Shown: positions 1 through 8,416, counted from the stretch's first letter. The stretch: DNA of 30,464 bases from Prevotella sp. (GCA_017428805.1 JAFRQC010000139.1:1-30464), one strand, 5' to 3'. Made by a program: numbers and translations. Notes: a model not told the origin generated them from the letters alone.

Positions 1-147
1 CCTTGTTTCGAAGTATTGATGTAAACCCTATTTATGACTAACGTAAAGTCGAGTCAACGTAAATTAACAATAAGTTTAACCCGGGTCAACCCTTATCATG
101 AGTAAGACTCCAAGTAGTCAACAAAAATCGTTAAACTACAGTCCTCA

Positions 148-297
148 CGGATGAAACTGACGGGAAGTTCGGATGAAACCGATGTCTTAGGCCGTTTAAA
201 CCGTTCTTCGACTTAAGTCAACGAATTGTTTGACTGAAGTCGAAGAGCCATTTGACTGGAGTCAACGAATAAACTGACATAGTGTCACCAATCAGTT
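148..297. repeat. Degenerate 22-bp-periodic array upstream of glmS
   Basis: Related blocks start at about 148, 170, 192, 210, 232, 254 and 276. The clearest are three units at 210, 232 and 254, exactly 22 bp apart, each carrying the palindrome GACTnnAGTC. The 276 unit has GACATAGTGTC instead. CGGATGAAAC at 148 and 170 is also 22 bp apart. The whole 1-453 spacer holds no convincing gene; the rest of it is AT-rich with scattered GTCAAC words. The array could be iteron-like protein-binding sites, but no function is shown. Confidence 0.55.
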
Positions 298-376
298 CTT
301 GTAAGTTGTAAGATGTTACTTCCTAACTGTCATAGTGTAAAAAATAGTAGTTGACCAGAAAAAAGTTTTGTATTTA

Positions 377-409
377 TTGGCGGTAGTTGATAGTTTTTTC
401 GTAATTTTG
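377..409 (+). promoter_or_regulatory. Probable glmS promoter
   Basis: TAATTTTG at 402-409 fits the Bacteroidetes -7 element TAnnTTTG. The -33 element is weak: TTGG at 377-380 has the right 21-bp spacing, while a perfect TTTG at 367-370 is too far away. Start codon is 45 bp downstream. Confidence 0.4.
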
Positions 410-453
410 CAGCCAAATTTTAATTATGTAGAGACAAATACTGAGAGACAAGT

Positions 454-2298
454 ATGTGTGGAATCGTAGGATATATTGGTAAGAAGGATGCATATCCCAT
501 CCTCATCAAGGGTCTGAGACGACTGGAGTATCGTGGCTATGACAGTGCCGGCGTGGCGCTGATCAACGCCAACGGCGACCTGAACGTGTATAAGACGAAG
601 GGTAAGGTGGACAACCTGACTGAGTACTGTAACGACAAGGACGTGAGCGGCTGCGTGGGCATCGCCCATACGCGCTGGGCAACCCACGGCGAACCATCGT
701 CGCGCAACGCCCACCCGCACTATTCAGAGTCGAAGAACCTCGCCATCATCCACAACGGCATCATCGAGAACTATGCCGACCTGAAGACGAAGCTGGAGGC
801 GAAGGGCGTACACTTCATCAGCGACACGGACACGGAGGTGCTGGTGCAGCTGATAGAGTATATCAAGAACCACAAGCAGCTCGACCTGCTGACGGCCGTG
901 CAGGTGGCACTCTACCAGGTGATAGGTGCCTACGCCATCGCCGTGCTCGACAAGAATGATCCGACGCAGATCATCGCCGCCCGCAAGCAGAGTCCGCTGG
1001 TGGTGGGCATCGGCGAGGATGAGTTCTTCCTGGGTTCCGACGCCAGCCCCATCGTGGAATATACGGACAAGGTGGTGTATCTGGAGGACGGCAATATAGC
1101 CGTGATCCGTCTGGGACAGGACCTGCACGTGGTGAATATCCTCGGCGAGGATCAGGAACTGAAAGTGAAGACCGTGGACATCGACCTCGGCCAGATCGAG
1201 AAGGGCGGCTATCCGCACTTCATGTTGAAGGAGATCTTCGAACAGCCGGAGTGCCTGACGAACTGCATGCGAGGCCGCGTGAACGTGGAGGCTGATCACG
1301 TGACGCTCTCGGCGCTGATAGACTACCGCCGTCAGCTGTTAGAGGCGAAGCGCGTGGTGATCGTGGCCTGCGGTACGTCGTGGCACGCGGGTCTGATCGG
1401 CAAGCAGATCATCGAGACGCTCTGCCGCATTCCGGTGGAGGTGGAGTACGCCTCTGAGTTCAGATACAGGAATCCCGTGGTGGGCAAGGGCGACGTGGTG
1501 ATTGCCATCTCGCAGAGCGGTGAGACGGCCGACACGCTGGCTGCCGTGCAGCTGGCAAAGGAGAAGGGCGCCTTCATCTACGGCATCTGCAACGCCATTG
1601 GTTCGAGCATCCCCAGAGCCACAGACACGGGAACGTATATCCACGTAGGCCCGGAGATCGGCGTGGCTTCGACGAAGGCGTTTACGGGTCAGGTGACGGT
1701 GCTCACGATGATTGCCCTGGCGATGGGCGAGGCGAAGGGCACGGTGGACCGTCAGGAGTATCTGAAGATCGTGAAGGGACTCAGCGAGATTCCCGTGAAG
1801 ATCCGCGAGGTGCTGCAGACGAACGACAAGGTGGCCGACCTCGCAAGGACGTTTACCTACGCCCATAATTTCCTCTACCTGGGTCGCGGATTCTCTTATC
1901 CCGTAGCTCTGGAGGGTGCGCTGAAGCTGAAGGAGATTTCGTATATCCACGCCGAGGGTTATCCTGCCGCCGAGATGAAGCACGGCCCGATCGCGCTGAT
2001 CGACTCGGATATGCCCGTGGTGGTGATAGCCACGCACAACGCGATGTATGAGAAGGTGCTGTCGAACATCCAGGAGATCAAGGCCCGACAGGGTAGGGTG
2101 ATAGCCTTGGTGTCGAAGGGTGACGACGTGATTGCGAAGATTGCCGACGAGGTGATCGAACTGCCCGACGTGCTGGAATGCCTGGAGCCGCTGGTGGCTA
2201 CGATACCGCTGCAACTGCTGGCGTATCACGTGGCTGTATGCAAGGGAAAGAACGTGGACCAGCCCCGAAACCTAGCCAAATCAGTGACTGTTGAATAA
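454..2298 (+). CDS. glmS: Glutamine-fructose-6-phosphate aminotransferase (isomerizing)
   Basis: GlmS converts fructose-6-phosphate and glutamine to glucosamine-6-phosphate, the entry step to peptidoglycan and LPS amino sugars, in the cytosol. The protein is 614 residues, normal for the family. It starts MCGIVGYIG, so Cys2 is the N-terminal nucleophile of the class II glutaminase domain (about residues 2-220). Two SIS sugar-isomerase domains follow, with SQSGETADT, VASTKAFTGQ and the C-terminal DQPRNLAKSVTVE ending typical of GlmS. It lies alone behind an AT-rich repeat spacer, and a separate promoter for the next gene follows its stop. Nothing is odd in the coding sequence. Confidence 0.98.
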   Translation: MCGIVGYIGKKDAYPILIKGLRRLEYRGYDSAGVALINANGDLNVYKTKGKVDNLTEYCNDKDVSGCVGIAHTRWATHGEPSSRNAHPHYSESKNLAIIHNGIIENYADLKTKLEAKGVHFISDTDTEVLVQLIEYIKNHKQLDLLTAVQVALYQVIGAYAIAVLDKNDPTQIIAARKQSPLVVGIGEDEFFLGSDASPIVEYTDKVVYLEDGNIAVIRLGQDLHVVNILGEDQELKVKTVDIDLGQIEKGGYPHFMLKEIFEQPECLTNCMRGRVNVEADHVTLSALIDYRRQLLEAKRVVIVACGTSWHAGLIGKQIIETLCRIPVEVEYASEFRYRNPVVGKGDVVIAISQSGETADTLAAVQLAKEKGAFIYGICNAIGSSIPRATDTGTYIHVGPEIGVASTKAFTGQVTVLTMIALAMGEAKGTVDRQEYLKIVKGLSEIPVKIREVLQTNDKVADLARTFTYAHNFLYLGRGFSYPVALEGALKLKEISYIHAEGYPAAEMKHGPIALIDSDMPVVVIATHNAMYEKVLSNIQEIKARQGRVIALVSKGDDVIAKIADEVIELPDVLECLEPLVATIPLQLLAYHVAVCKGKNVDQPRNLAKSVTVE

Positions 2299-2323
2299 TT
2301 TTTTGCAAAAAGTGACGTAATCA

Positions 2324-2355
2324 TTTGGAGATTTCAAATAATAGTGCTATATTTG
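2324..2355 (+). promoter_or_regulatory. Promoter of receiver-kinase gene
   Basis: TTTG at 2324-2327, a 20-bp spacer and TATATTTG at 2348-2355 match the Bacteroidetes sigma-A consensus exactly. The start codon is 33 bp downstream. Confidence 0.8.
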
Positions 2356-2388
2356 CAACCGAAATTATAAGCATTACTGACTCTGCTA

Positions 2389-3531
2389 ATGGATACAGTT
2401 GAGACGTTTGAAGCAAAATTAAACCCGAGCGATTATAAAATATTGATAGTCGACGATGTGGTCAGCAACGTGTTGCTGCTCAAGATTTTGTTGGCTAATC
2501 AGAAGTTCCAGGTGTGTACCGCCAACAATGGTACGACGTGTGTCGAGATGGCCAGGAAAGAGCACCCCGACCTGATACTGCTTGACGTGATGATGCCCGA
2601 CATGAACGGCTTCGACACGGCCACCGTGCTGAAGAAGGAGGAGGGGACGAAGGATATCCCCATCATCTTCCTGACTGCCCTGAATACGCCGCAGGACCTC
2701 GTACACGGCTTCCAGGTGGGAGCCAGCGACTTCCTGACAAAGCCCTTCAACAAAGAAGAGCTCGTGATGCGTGTGACACAGCAGATCTCGCTCGTTGCCG
2801 CCAAGCGCATCATCGAGAAGCAGAACGCAGAGCTGCGTGCCACGCTGACCAACCGCGACAAGATGTACTCCGTGATTGCCCACGACCTGCGCTCGCCGAT
2901 GGCCAGCATCCGTATGGTGCTGAACCTCGTGGTGGCATCGGCCTCGCCGGAGACCGTAGGGCCGGAGCTGTACACGCTGCTCGACCAGGCCAACAGGGAG
3001 TCGGAGGAGGTGCACGACCTGCTGGACAACCTGCTGAAGTGGACGAAGAGCCAGACGGGCCGACTGACGGTGGTGAAGCAGGATCTCGACCTGAACGACA
3101 TCATCCCGGGCGTGGTGGAGATTTTCGAGGCCATCGCCTATACGAAGCATATCAAACTGGATCTGCAGAAGACGGAGGCGCCGCTGGTGGTGAATGCCGA
3201 CAACGATATGCTCAAGACCGTGGTGAGGAACTTCCTGTCGAACGCCATCAAGTTCTCGCCCGAGGATTCGTCGATCGAGATCATTATGGCTTCGGAGGGT
3301 GATATGGCGAAGGTGAGCGTCCGCGACCACGGTGTGGGTATCGCCGCCGACCGTATCGAGAATATCTTCCATAAGGGTGAGACCACCTACGGCACGGGCG
3401 GTGAAGAAGGTTCCGGACTGGGCCTGCAGCTCTGTCAGGATTTCGCCCGCAAGAACGGCGGCGACTGTACCGTGGAGTCCGTCGAAGGAGAGGGCAGTAC
3501 GTTCAGCGTTCTCATTCCACTTAAACAATAA
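2389..3531 (+). CDS. Soluble response receiver-histidine kinase
   Basis: A 380-residue signalling protein with a receiver domain followed by a histidine kinase. The receiver (about 16-130) has the acidic pair D22/D23, phospho-acceptor Asp66 in LLDVMMPDMNG, and Lys118 in LTKPF. A coiled linker (about 133-155) leads to the HisKA box with His165 in IAHDLRSPM. The HATPase domain has the N box NFLSNAIKFS (280-289), DHGVG (313-317) and GSGLGL (341-346). There are no membrane segments and no DNA-binding output, so it should be a cytosolic kinase switched by phosphorylation of its own receiver. Its stop overlaps the nspC start (TAATG), so the two are co-translated. Its signal and partner cannot be read from sequence. 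Confidence 0.93.
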   Translation: MDTVETFEAKLNPSDYKILIVDDVVSNVLLLKILLANQKFQVCTANNGTTCVEMARKEHPDLILLDVMMPDMNGFDTATVLKKEEGTKDIPIIFLTALNTPQDLVHGFQVGASDFLTKPFNKEELVMRVTQQISLVAAKRIIEKQNAELRATLTNRDKMYSVIAHDLRSPMASIRMVLNLVVASASPETVGPELYTLLDQANRESEEVHDLLDNLLKWTKSQTGRLTVVKQDLDLNDIIPGVVEIFEAIAYTKHIKLDLQKTEAPLVVNADNDMLKTVVRNFLSNAIKFSPEDSSIEIIMASEGDMAKVSVRDHGVGIAADRIENIFHKGETTYGTGGEEGSGLGLQLCQDFARKNGGDCTVESVEGEGSTFSVLIPLKQ

Positions 3532-4670
3532 TGCCTACACCTATTTATATTATAGAGGAGAAGAAACTTCGCCGCAACCTGACGCTTATCGCCGGTGTTG
3601 CGGCGAAAGCAGATATAGAGGTGATCCTCGCCTTCAAGGCTTTCGCCCTGTGGAAGACCTTCCCGATATTCAAGGAGTATATCCGTTCGACCACCGCCAG
3701 TTCGTTGGCAGAGGCAAGGTTGGCCTACGAGGCGTTCGGAGCGCCTGCGCATACCTATTCGCCGGCCTATACGGATGAGGAGTTCGACGCGATTGCCGCC
3801 TGTTCGTCGCATCTGACGTTTAACTCGCTGTCTCAATATGAGCGGTTCCACGAGCGGGCGAAGGGGGTGTCGATAGGGCTGCGCGTGAATCCGGAGTATT
3901 CGGAGGTGGAGACGCTGCTGTATAATCCCTGCGCTCCTGGCACGCGCTTCGGCGTGACGGCCGACAAGCTGCCGGAACAGTTGCCGGAGGATATCCGTGG
4001 GTTCCATTGTCATTGTCATTGTGAGAGTGGGGCAGACGTGTTTGAGAGGACGTTGAAGCATATCGAGGAGAAGTTCGCCAAGTGGTTTCCGCAGTTGGAA
4101 TGGATCAACTTCGGCGGCGGGCATCTGATGACGCGCAAGGATTATGATGTGGAGCTGCTCATCCGGCTGATGCAGGGATTCCATAAGCGCTATCCGTGGC
4201 TGAAGGTGATTCTCGAACCTGGCAGCGCGTTTGCCTGGCAGACGGGGCCGCTGGTGTCGCACGTGGTGGATATCGTGGAGGATAAGGGCATCCGCACGGC
4301 CATCCTCGATGTCAGCTTCACCTGTCATATGCCCGACTGTCTGGAAATGCCGTACTTCCCAGAGGTGCGTGGGGCGGAGCATATATCTGAGAACTCAGAG
4401 TCGTCAGAGTCATCTGAATATTCTGATTTTGTCTACCGACTTGGCGGGAACAGCTGCCTGAGCGGCGACTTTATGGAATACTGGCAGTTTGACCATAAGC
4501 TGCAGGTGGGCGAGGAGGTGATCTTCGAGGATATGATCCATTATACGACCGTGAAGACGAATATGTTCAACGGCGTGCGCCATCCCTCCATCGGGATGCT
4601 GCATAAGGACGGAAAACTGGAAATCCTGCGCGAATTTGACTACTCAGACTACAAAAATCGGATGGATTAG
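3531..4670 (+). CDS. nspC: Carboxynorspermidine/carboxyspermidine decarboxylase
   Basis: NspC is a PLP-dependent, alanine-racemase-fold decarboxylase that makes norspermidine or spermidine from the carboxy-precursor in the cytosol. The protein is 379 residues. Visible family marks are the PLP lysine in LAFKAFALW (Lys36), FHCHCHCESG, INFGGGH, LEPGSAFAWQTG, and the C-terminal GGNSCLSGDF with the catalytic-site cysteine. Its ATG overlaps the stop of the receiver-kinase gene. A Ser/Glu-rich stretch (about residues 286-299, SENSESSESSEYSD) precedes the GGNSC motif and is encoded by short imperfect tandem repeats. It looks like a loop insertion. The partner carboxynorspermidine dehydrogenase is not in the window. 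Confidence 0.95.
   Translation: MPTPIYIIEEKKLRRNLTLIAGVAAKADIEVILAFKAFALWKTFPIFKEYIRSTTASSLAEARLAYEAFGAPAHTYSPAYTDEEFDAIAACSSHLTFNSLSQYERFHERAKGVSIGLRVNPEYSEVETLLYNPCAPGTRFGVTADKLPEQLPEDIRGFHCHCHCESGADVFERTLKHIEEKFAKWFPQLEWINFGGGHLMTRKDYDVELLIRLMQGFHKRYPWLKVILEPGSAFAWQTGPLVSHVVDIVEDKGIRTAILDVSFTCHMPDCLEMPYFPEVRGAEHISENSESSESSEYSDFVYRLGGNSCLSGDFMEYWQFDHKLQVGEEVIFEDMIHYTTVKTNMFNGVRHPSIGMLHKDGKLEILREFDYSDYKNRMD
4385..4427 (+). repeat. In-frame TCAGAGTC-type microsatellite in nspC
   Basis: Imperfect tandem words (CTCAGAGTCG, TCAGAGTCAT, CTGAATATTCTGA) encode a Ser/Glu-rich loop in NspC just before the conserved C-terminal motif. It resembles the short-word arrays found elsewhere in this window. 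Confidence 0.5.
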
Positions 4671-4700
4671 CAGTTTTTTTGAAAAAAAACGTCCAAAAAG

Positions 4701-4731
4701 TTTGCCAGTTCCAAAAAAAGCATTACCTTTG
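4701..4731 (+). promoter_or_regulatory. Promoter of tRNA cluster
   Basis: TTTG at 4701-4704, a 19-bp spacer and TACCTTTG at 4724-4731 match the Bacteroidetes consensus. A leader of about 110 nt follows before the first tRNA. No other good promoter is seen before the gene at 5272, so this one may also serve that gene. Confidence 0.8.
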
Positions 4732-4845
4732 CACCCGCAATCGAGAGAGGTTGCCGAGGAAAAGCGGAATTTCCGCGCAAGCCGAGAGCAGAAAAACGCG
4801 TTTTTATGCCGAGGTGCCGCCGGAAATGCCGACTCTCGAAGAGAG

Positions 4846-4918
4846 GCGGAAATAGCTCAGTTGGTAGAGCACAACCTTGCCAAGGTTGGGGTCGCGGGTC
4901 CGAGTCCCGTTTTCCGCT
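4846..4918 (+). tRNA. tRNA-Gly (GCC)
   Basis: A complete 73-nt cloverleaf. Acceptor GCGGAAA pairs with TTTCCGC, the anticodon loop is CTTGCCA with GCC at 4879-4881, and the T arm contains GGTCCGAGTCC. The 3' CCA is not encoded. It is identical to the copy at 5171. Confidence 0.97.
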
Positions 4919-4968
4919 CACTTGTTGAACAAAAAAGAGTCGTCAGGGAAGGCCCTGATGAATAAAAT

Positions 4969-5050
4969 GCCCAGGTGGCGGAATTGGTAGACGCGCACGT
5001 TTCAGGTGCGTGTGCCGCGAGGCGTGCAGGTTCGAGTCCTGTTCTGGGCA
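4969..5050 (+). tRNA. tRNA-Leu (CAG)
   Basis: An 82-nt class II tRNA with a long variable arm and the leucine-type D arm GGCGGAATTGGTAGAC. The anticodon stem CACGT/GCGTG holds the loop TTCAGGT, giving anticodon CAG. CCA is not encoded. Confidence 0.96.
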
Positions 5051-5074
5051 CTCTTTTTTATTCAGCGGTTTGTT

Positions 5075-5158
5075 GGAGAGGTGGCGGAATTGGTAGACGC
5101 GCTACTTTGAGGGGGTAGTGTCAATTGCGACGTGGGAGTTCGAGTCTCCTCCTCTTCA
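5075..5158 (+). tRNA. tRNA-Leu (GAG)
   Basis: An 84-nt class II tRNA. Acceptor GGAGAGG pairs with CCTCTTC (one G-U), the D arm is the same leucine type, and the anticodon loop TTGAGGG gives GAG. It lies 24 nt after the previous tRNA. Confidence 0.96.
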
Positions 5159-5170
5159 CACTTTTTTACT

Positions 5171-5243
5171 GCGGAAATAGCTCAGTTGGTAGAGCACAAC
5201 CTTGCCAAGGTTGGGGTCGCGGGTCCGAGTCCCGTTTTCCGCT
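5171..5243 (+). tRNA. tRNA-Gly (GCC), second identical copy
   Basis: The 73 nt are identical to 4846-4918, including the discriminator base. It ends 28 nt before the start codon of the hypothetical gene at 5272, so that gene's mRNA is probably released by tRNA 3' processing. Confidence 0.97.
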
Positions 5244-5271
5244 CTTTTATTAGGAAAACAACTTTTTTCAA

Positions 5272-5805
5272 ATGAATTTATATCTTAGATATTTTGACCG
5301 TGAAACGCTCGTTTCCACAGTAGATGAGGCTATCGACTTCCTCAAGTCTATTGATGAGATAGAGATGACACCCGAGTTGGAGGCAGACGTCCGTGATTAT
5401 GCCGTCAGCGATGTTTTTTATCCCAAGCGGTATAAGATTCACCCGAGGGTCTATTTCATCGTGATCAAGACCGAAGCTGCCACGATGCAGGATTTCAAGG
5501 AGAAAAAGGCTGTTCATGAGGGTCCGGCAGCAAAGGCCGCATCGCCCGTGCTGACGCGCCTCAACGAGGTGTGCGAGGGCTGGTATGAGGGCTCGGTGAA
5601 CTTCAAGCGCGTGCTGCTCGTGCCTGGCACAGGCAAGTTCCAGTATCGCGACACGATGTTCGTCGCCCGTCTGAAGGCTACCTCGGGTATGGACTGCTAC
5701 GAGCGCATCATCGACTATCTGCGTGAGCGTGTGGACGAGCGCAGCCAGTTCCCCTCAGCCAAGGGAAAGAACTACAAGTTCCGTTTCCTCGGCTATGCCA
5801 AATAA
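5272..5805 (+). CDS. Conserved hypothetical protein
   Basis: A 177-residue soluble protein with no signal peptide, no membrane segment and no motif I recognise. The N-terminal 55 residues are acidic (EIEMTPELEADVRDY). A Lys/Ala-rich linker (about 80-95) separates them from a basic C-terminal part ending KGKNYKFRFLGYAK. Codon use matches the neighbouring core genes, so it is a resident gene. It sits between a tRNA cluster and ssb-gldE with no promoter of its own that I can see. Transcription from the tRNA promoter is the simplest reading. I do not assign a function. Confidence 0.85.
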   Translation: MNLYLRYFDRETLVSTVDEAIDFLKSIDEIEMTPELEADVRDYAVSDVFYPKRYKIHPRVYFIVIKTEAATMQDFKEKKAVHEGPAAKAASPVLTRLNEVCEGWYEGSVNFKRVLLVPGTGKFQYRDTMFVARLKATSGMDCYERIIDYLRERVDERSQFPSAKGKNYKFRFLGYAK

Positions 5806-5826
5806 TCAATTCAAAGACTGAATGCT

Positions 5827-6237
5827 ATGAATAAAGTAATGTTGATAGGTAATGTCGGGCAGGAACCCGAGGTGAGATATGTGGACCAGGGCGTGGCCGT
5901 GGCGCGCATCCGTCTGGCAACGACAGAGCGTGGCTATACGTTGCAGAACGGTACGCAGGTGCCTGACCATACCGACTGGCACACGATTAAATTATGGAAG
6001 GGTTTAGCGGAATATGTAGAAAGATATGTACATAAAGGTGATAAATTATATGTAGAAGGACGTATTCGCTATACTTCATATGATGATAAGCAAGGACAGC
6101 GTCGTTTTGCAACGGAAATATGGGCAGATAATTTGGAGTTTCTTGGTTCGCCCAAACCTGTAACTACTTCTACTGTCAATGAACCGTTGGCTGCTCCCCA
6201 GCCAGACACAAAGCCTGACGAGGGACTGCCGTTCTGA
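5827..6237 (+). CDS. ssb: Single-stranded DNA-binding protein
   Basis: A 136-residue SSB that coats single-stranded DNA in replication, repair and recombination. The OB fold covers about residues 1-110, starting MNKVMLIGNVGQEPEVRY, with DWHTIKLW and YVEGRIRYTSY. A short Pro/Asp-rich tail ends DEGLPF, the acidic-hydrophobic C-terminal tip that docks partner proteins. Its TGA overlaps the first ATG of gldE (TGATG), so the two are coupled. The stretch from about 5985 to 6180 is clearly more AT-rich, with AT-ending codons, than the first half of the gene and the neighbours. This suggests a recombinant patch. Confidence 0.96.
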   Translation: MNKVMLIGNVGQEPEVRYVDQGVAVARIRLATTERGYTLQNGTQVPDHTDWHTIKLWKGLAEYVERYVHKGDKLYVEGRIRYTSYDDKQGQRRFATEIWADNLEFLGSPKPVTTSTVNEPLAAPQPDTKPDEGLPF

Positions 6238-7556
6238 TGATGGACTATCTTCAACAACTCCTGAACGAAGTCACTTTCTTGGTTCCCACAACAGGGACAA
6301 TCGTGTGCGCCATTCTGGCGTGCATACTCCTCGTGTTCTCCGGCTATGCTTCTGGCTCGGAGATCGCTTTCTTTTCCCTTTCGCCCAACGACCTCAACGA
6401 CCTGGACGAGGACAAGAACGAAGCCGACCGCGTGATTGCTGAACTGCGTGCAGACTCAGAGCGCACGCTGGCCACGATACTCATCACGAACAACCTGGTG
6501 AACGTGACGATCATTATGCTCTGCAACTATGTCATCAGTCACGTCGTAGACTTCGGCAATGCCTATTGGCTGCAGTTCCTCGTGATCACCGTCCTGCTGA
6601 CGTTCCTCCTGCTGCTCTTCGGCGAGATTATGCCGAAGGTCTATGCCACACAGCATGCGCTGGCTTTCTGCCGTTTCTCCGCCCCGGGCATCAAGCGGCT
6701 CCGTGGGGTGTTCTACCCGCTGTCGTCCGTGCTTATCCGTTCGGGTATTCTGGCAGGGAAAGTGGTGCAGAAGGAGAATCACGTGCTGAGTGTGGATGAT
6801 CTGGAACAGGCGCTCGAACTGACTGATGAGGAAGAGCTGCGCGAGGAGAAGAATATGCTGGAAGGCATCGTCCGCTTCGGCGACGAGACTGCCAAGGAGG
6901 TGATGACCAGTCGTCAGGATGTGGTCGATCTCGACTTTCGTTCTACGTTCCCCGATGTGCTGAAGTGCATCGTGGAGAACAACTATTCGCGTATTCCCGT
7001 CTATCAGGGTTCCATCGATAATATCCGTGGCATCCTGTATATCAAGGACTTACTTCCGCATCTCTCCAAGCCGTCGTCGTTCCGCTGGCAGTCGCTCATC
7101 CGTCCGCCGTATTTCGTGCCTGAGACGAAGAAGATCGACGAACTGTTGCGTGACTTTCAGGAGAACAAGGTGCACATCGCCATCGTCGTCGACGAGTTTG
7201 GCGGCACCAGCGGTCTCATTACGCTGGAGGATATCCTCGAGGAGATTGTCGGAGAGATCAACGACGAGTACGACGAGGAAGAGAAGAGTTATACCCGCGT
7301 CAATGCCAACACCTATGTGTTTGAAGGTAAGACGCTGTTGAGTGATTTCTTCAAGATCCTGGATCTTGACGATGATACGTTCGAGGATGTGGAAGGCGAT
7401 GCCGACTCGCTGGCAGGATTGCTGCTGGAGATCAAGGGCGACTTCCCGGAACAGCATGAACGGCTGGACTATAAGAACTTCACCTTCGAGGTGACGGAAC
7501 TCGACGGCCATCGTATCTCCAAGATCAAAGTGATCATTCACGGGAAAGAGAATTAA
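6237..7556 (+). CDS. gldE: GldE, CNNM/CorC-type membrane protein
   Basis: A 439-residue inner-membrane protein of the DUF21-CBS-CorC family. N-terminal hydrophobic segments at about residues 15-40, 80-105 and 108-135 form the CNNM domain. A CBS pair (about 205-330) contains YSRIPVYQGSIDNIRGILYI and the conserved VVDEFGGTSGLITLEDILEE. The CorC_HlyC domain closes the protein. The ssb-gldE order is common in Bacteroidetes, where the gene was named for gliding motility. It is also kept in non-gliding species, where ion transport or envelope roles are suspected. An ATG at 6237 and another at 6240 are both possible starts. A gldD-like partner is not seen next to it. Confidence 0.92.
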   Translation: MMDYLQQLLNEVTFLVPTTGTIVCAILACILLVFSGYASGSEIAFFSLSPNDLNDLDEDKNEADRVIAELRADSERTLATILITNNLVNVTIIMLCNYVISHVVDFGNAYWLQFLVITVLLTFLLLLFGEIMPKVYATQHALAFCRFSAPGIKRLRGVFYPLSSVLIRSGILAGKVVQKENHVLSVDDLEQALELTDEEELREEKNMLEGIVRFGDETAKEVMTSRQDVVDLDFRSTFPDVLKCIVENNYSRIPVYQGSIDNIRGILYIKDLLPHLSKPSSFRWQSLIRPPYFVPETKKIDELLRDFQENKVHIAIVVDEFGGTSGLITLEDILEEIVGEINDEYDEEEKSYTRVNANTYVFEGKTLLSDFFKILDLDDDTFEDVEGDADSLAGLLLEIKGDFPEQHERLDYKNFTFEVTELDGHRISKIKVIIHGKEN

Positions 7557-7576
7557 TATAACGAACTGAAACGAAC

Positions 7577-8416
7577 ATGAGAAAAATATATATACTGCTG
7601 GCGGTGCTGGTAGCCATGATGGCGATTGACGAAGTGTCTGCCCAGCGGTCGAAAGCAAATAAGAGACGTCATCTCAAGACGCATAAAGTAGTCAGAAAAC
7701 ACCCCAAGAAGACCAAGAAGGCTTCACGCAAGCGTACGGTCGTCCTTAAACCCGTTGATCCGCGGCTGAACGATCCTGACTACGATCCGAATATTATGTG
7801 TGAGGACACCTGTGGCCATGTGCACGGCATCGACCTGTCGCACTATCAGGGTCAGGTGTTCTGGGAGACGGTGGGCGAGAACACGAAGATGGCTTATGTC
7901 TATCTGAAGGCCACGGAGGGTGGCGACCGTATCGACGAGCGTTATGAGCGTAACATCGAACTGGCGCATCGTTACGGGCTGAAGGTGGGATCGTATCACT
8001 TCTTCCGTCCGAGGACACCCCTGGTGCAGCAGCTTGAGAACTTCAAGACGCAATGTCTGCCGGGCGAGCAGGACCTGATTCCGATGATTGATATTGAGAC
8101 CACAGGCGGACTGCCTGACCGCGAGTTCTGTGATTCACTTTTCCGGTTCCTGGGAATGGTGGAGCGCACCTATCGTCAGCAGCCGTTGCTCTATACCTTC
8201 CGCAATTTCTACAACAAGCATCTGCTGGGTCAGATCGACGACTATAAGCTGATGATTGCGATGTACACGGAGGAAGAACCTGTACTGGCCGACGGCAGGG
8301 ATATCACTATGTGGCAGTACACGAGCAAGGGTCGTATTGTGGGTATCAGCGGCTATGTGGACAAAAGCCGTTTTATGGGACGTCACGGCCTCCGGGAAAT
8401 CAGATTCAGACATTGA
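7577..8416 (+). CDS. Secreted GH25 lysozyme-like muramidase
   Basis: A 279-residue glycoside hydrolase family 25 protein that would cut peptidoglycan between MurNAc and GlcNAc outside the cytoplasm. A signal peptide covers residues 1-22 (cleavage near SA-QRS). A very basic linker (about 23-57, many Lys/Arg) precedes the catalytic barrel. The GH25 marks are GIDLSHYQG, YLKATEG and the acidic pair in PMIDIETTGG. The C terminus has MWQYTSKG, also typical. It follows gldE by 20 bp and is probably co-transcribed. Its stop codon directly abuts the stop of the convergent gene (TGATCA). Confidence 0.93.
   Translation: MRKIYILLAVLVAMMAIDEVSAQRSKANKRRHLKTHKVVRKHPKKTKKASRKRTVVLKPVDPRLNDPDYDPNIMCEDTCGHVHGIDLSHYQGQVFWETVGENTKMAYVYLKATEGGDRIDERYERNIELAHRYGLKVGSYHFFRPRTPLVQQLENFKTQCLPGEQDLIPMIDIETTGGLPDREFCDSLFRFLGMVERTYRQQPLLYTFRNFYNKHLLGQIDDYKLMIAMYTEEEPVLADGRDITMWQYTSKGRIVGISGYVDKSRFMGRHGLREIRFRH

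Noticed and set aside
148..297. CRISPR array
   Set aside because: Units follow each other without unique spacers and are degenerate. No cas genes are in the window.
1339..2229. 296-codon open frame opposite glmS
   Set aside because: It is a mirror of GC-rich codon use. There is no family signal, and glmS is certain.
2419..3528. 369-codon open frame opposite the receiver-kinase gene
   Set aside because: His/Arg/Gln-rich composition typical of antisense shadows, with no start signal or motif.
3435..4382. 315-codon open frame opposite nspC
   Set aside because: It crosses two real gene ends, is low in recognisable motifs and Arg/His-rich.
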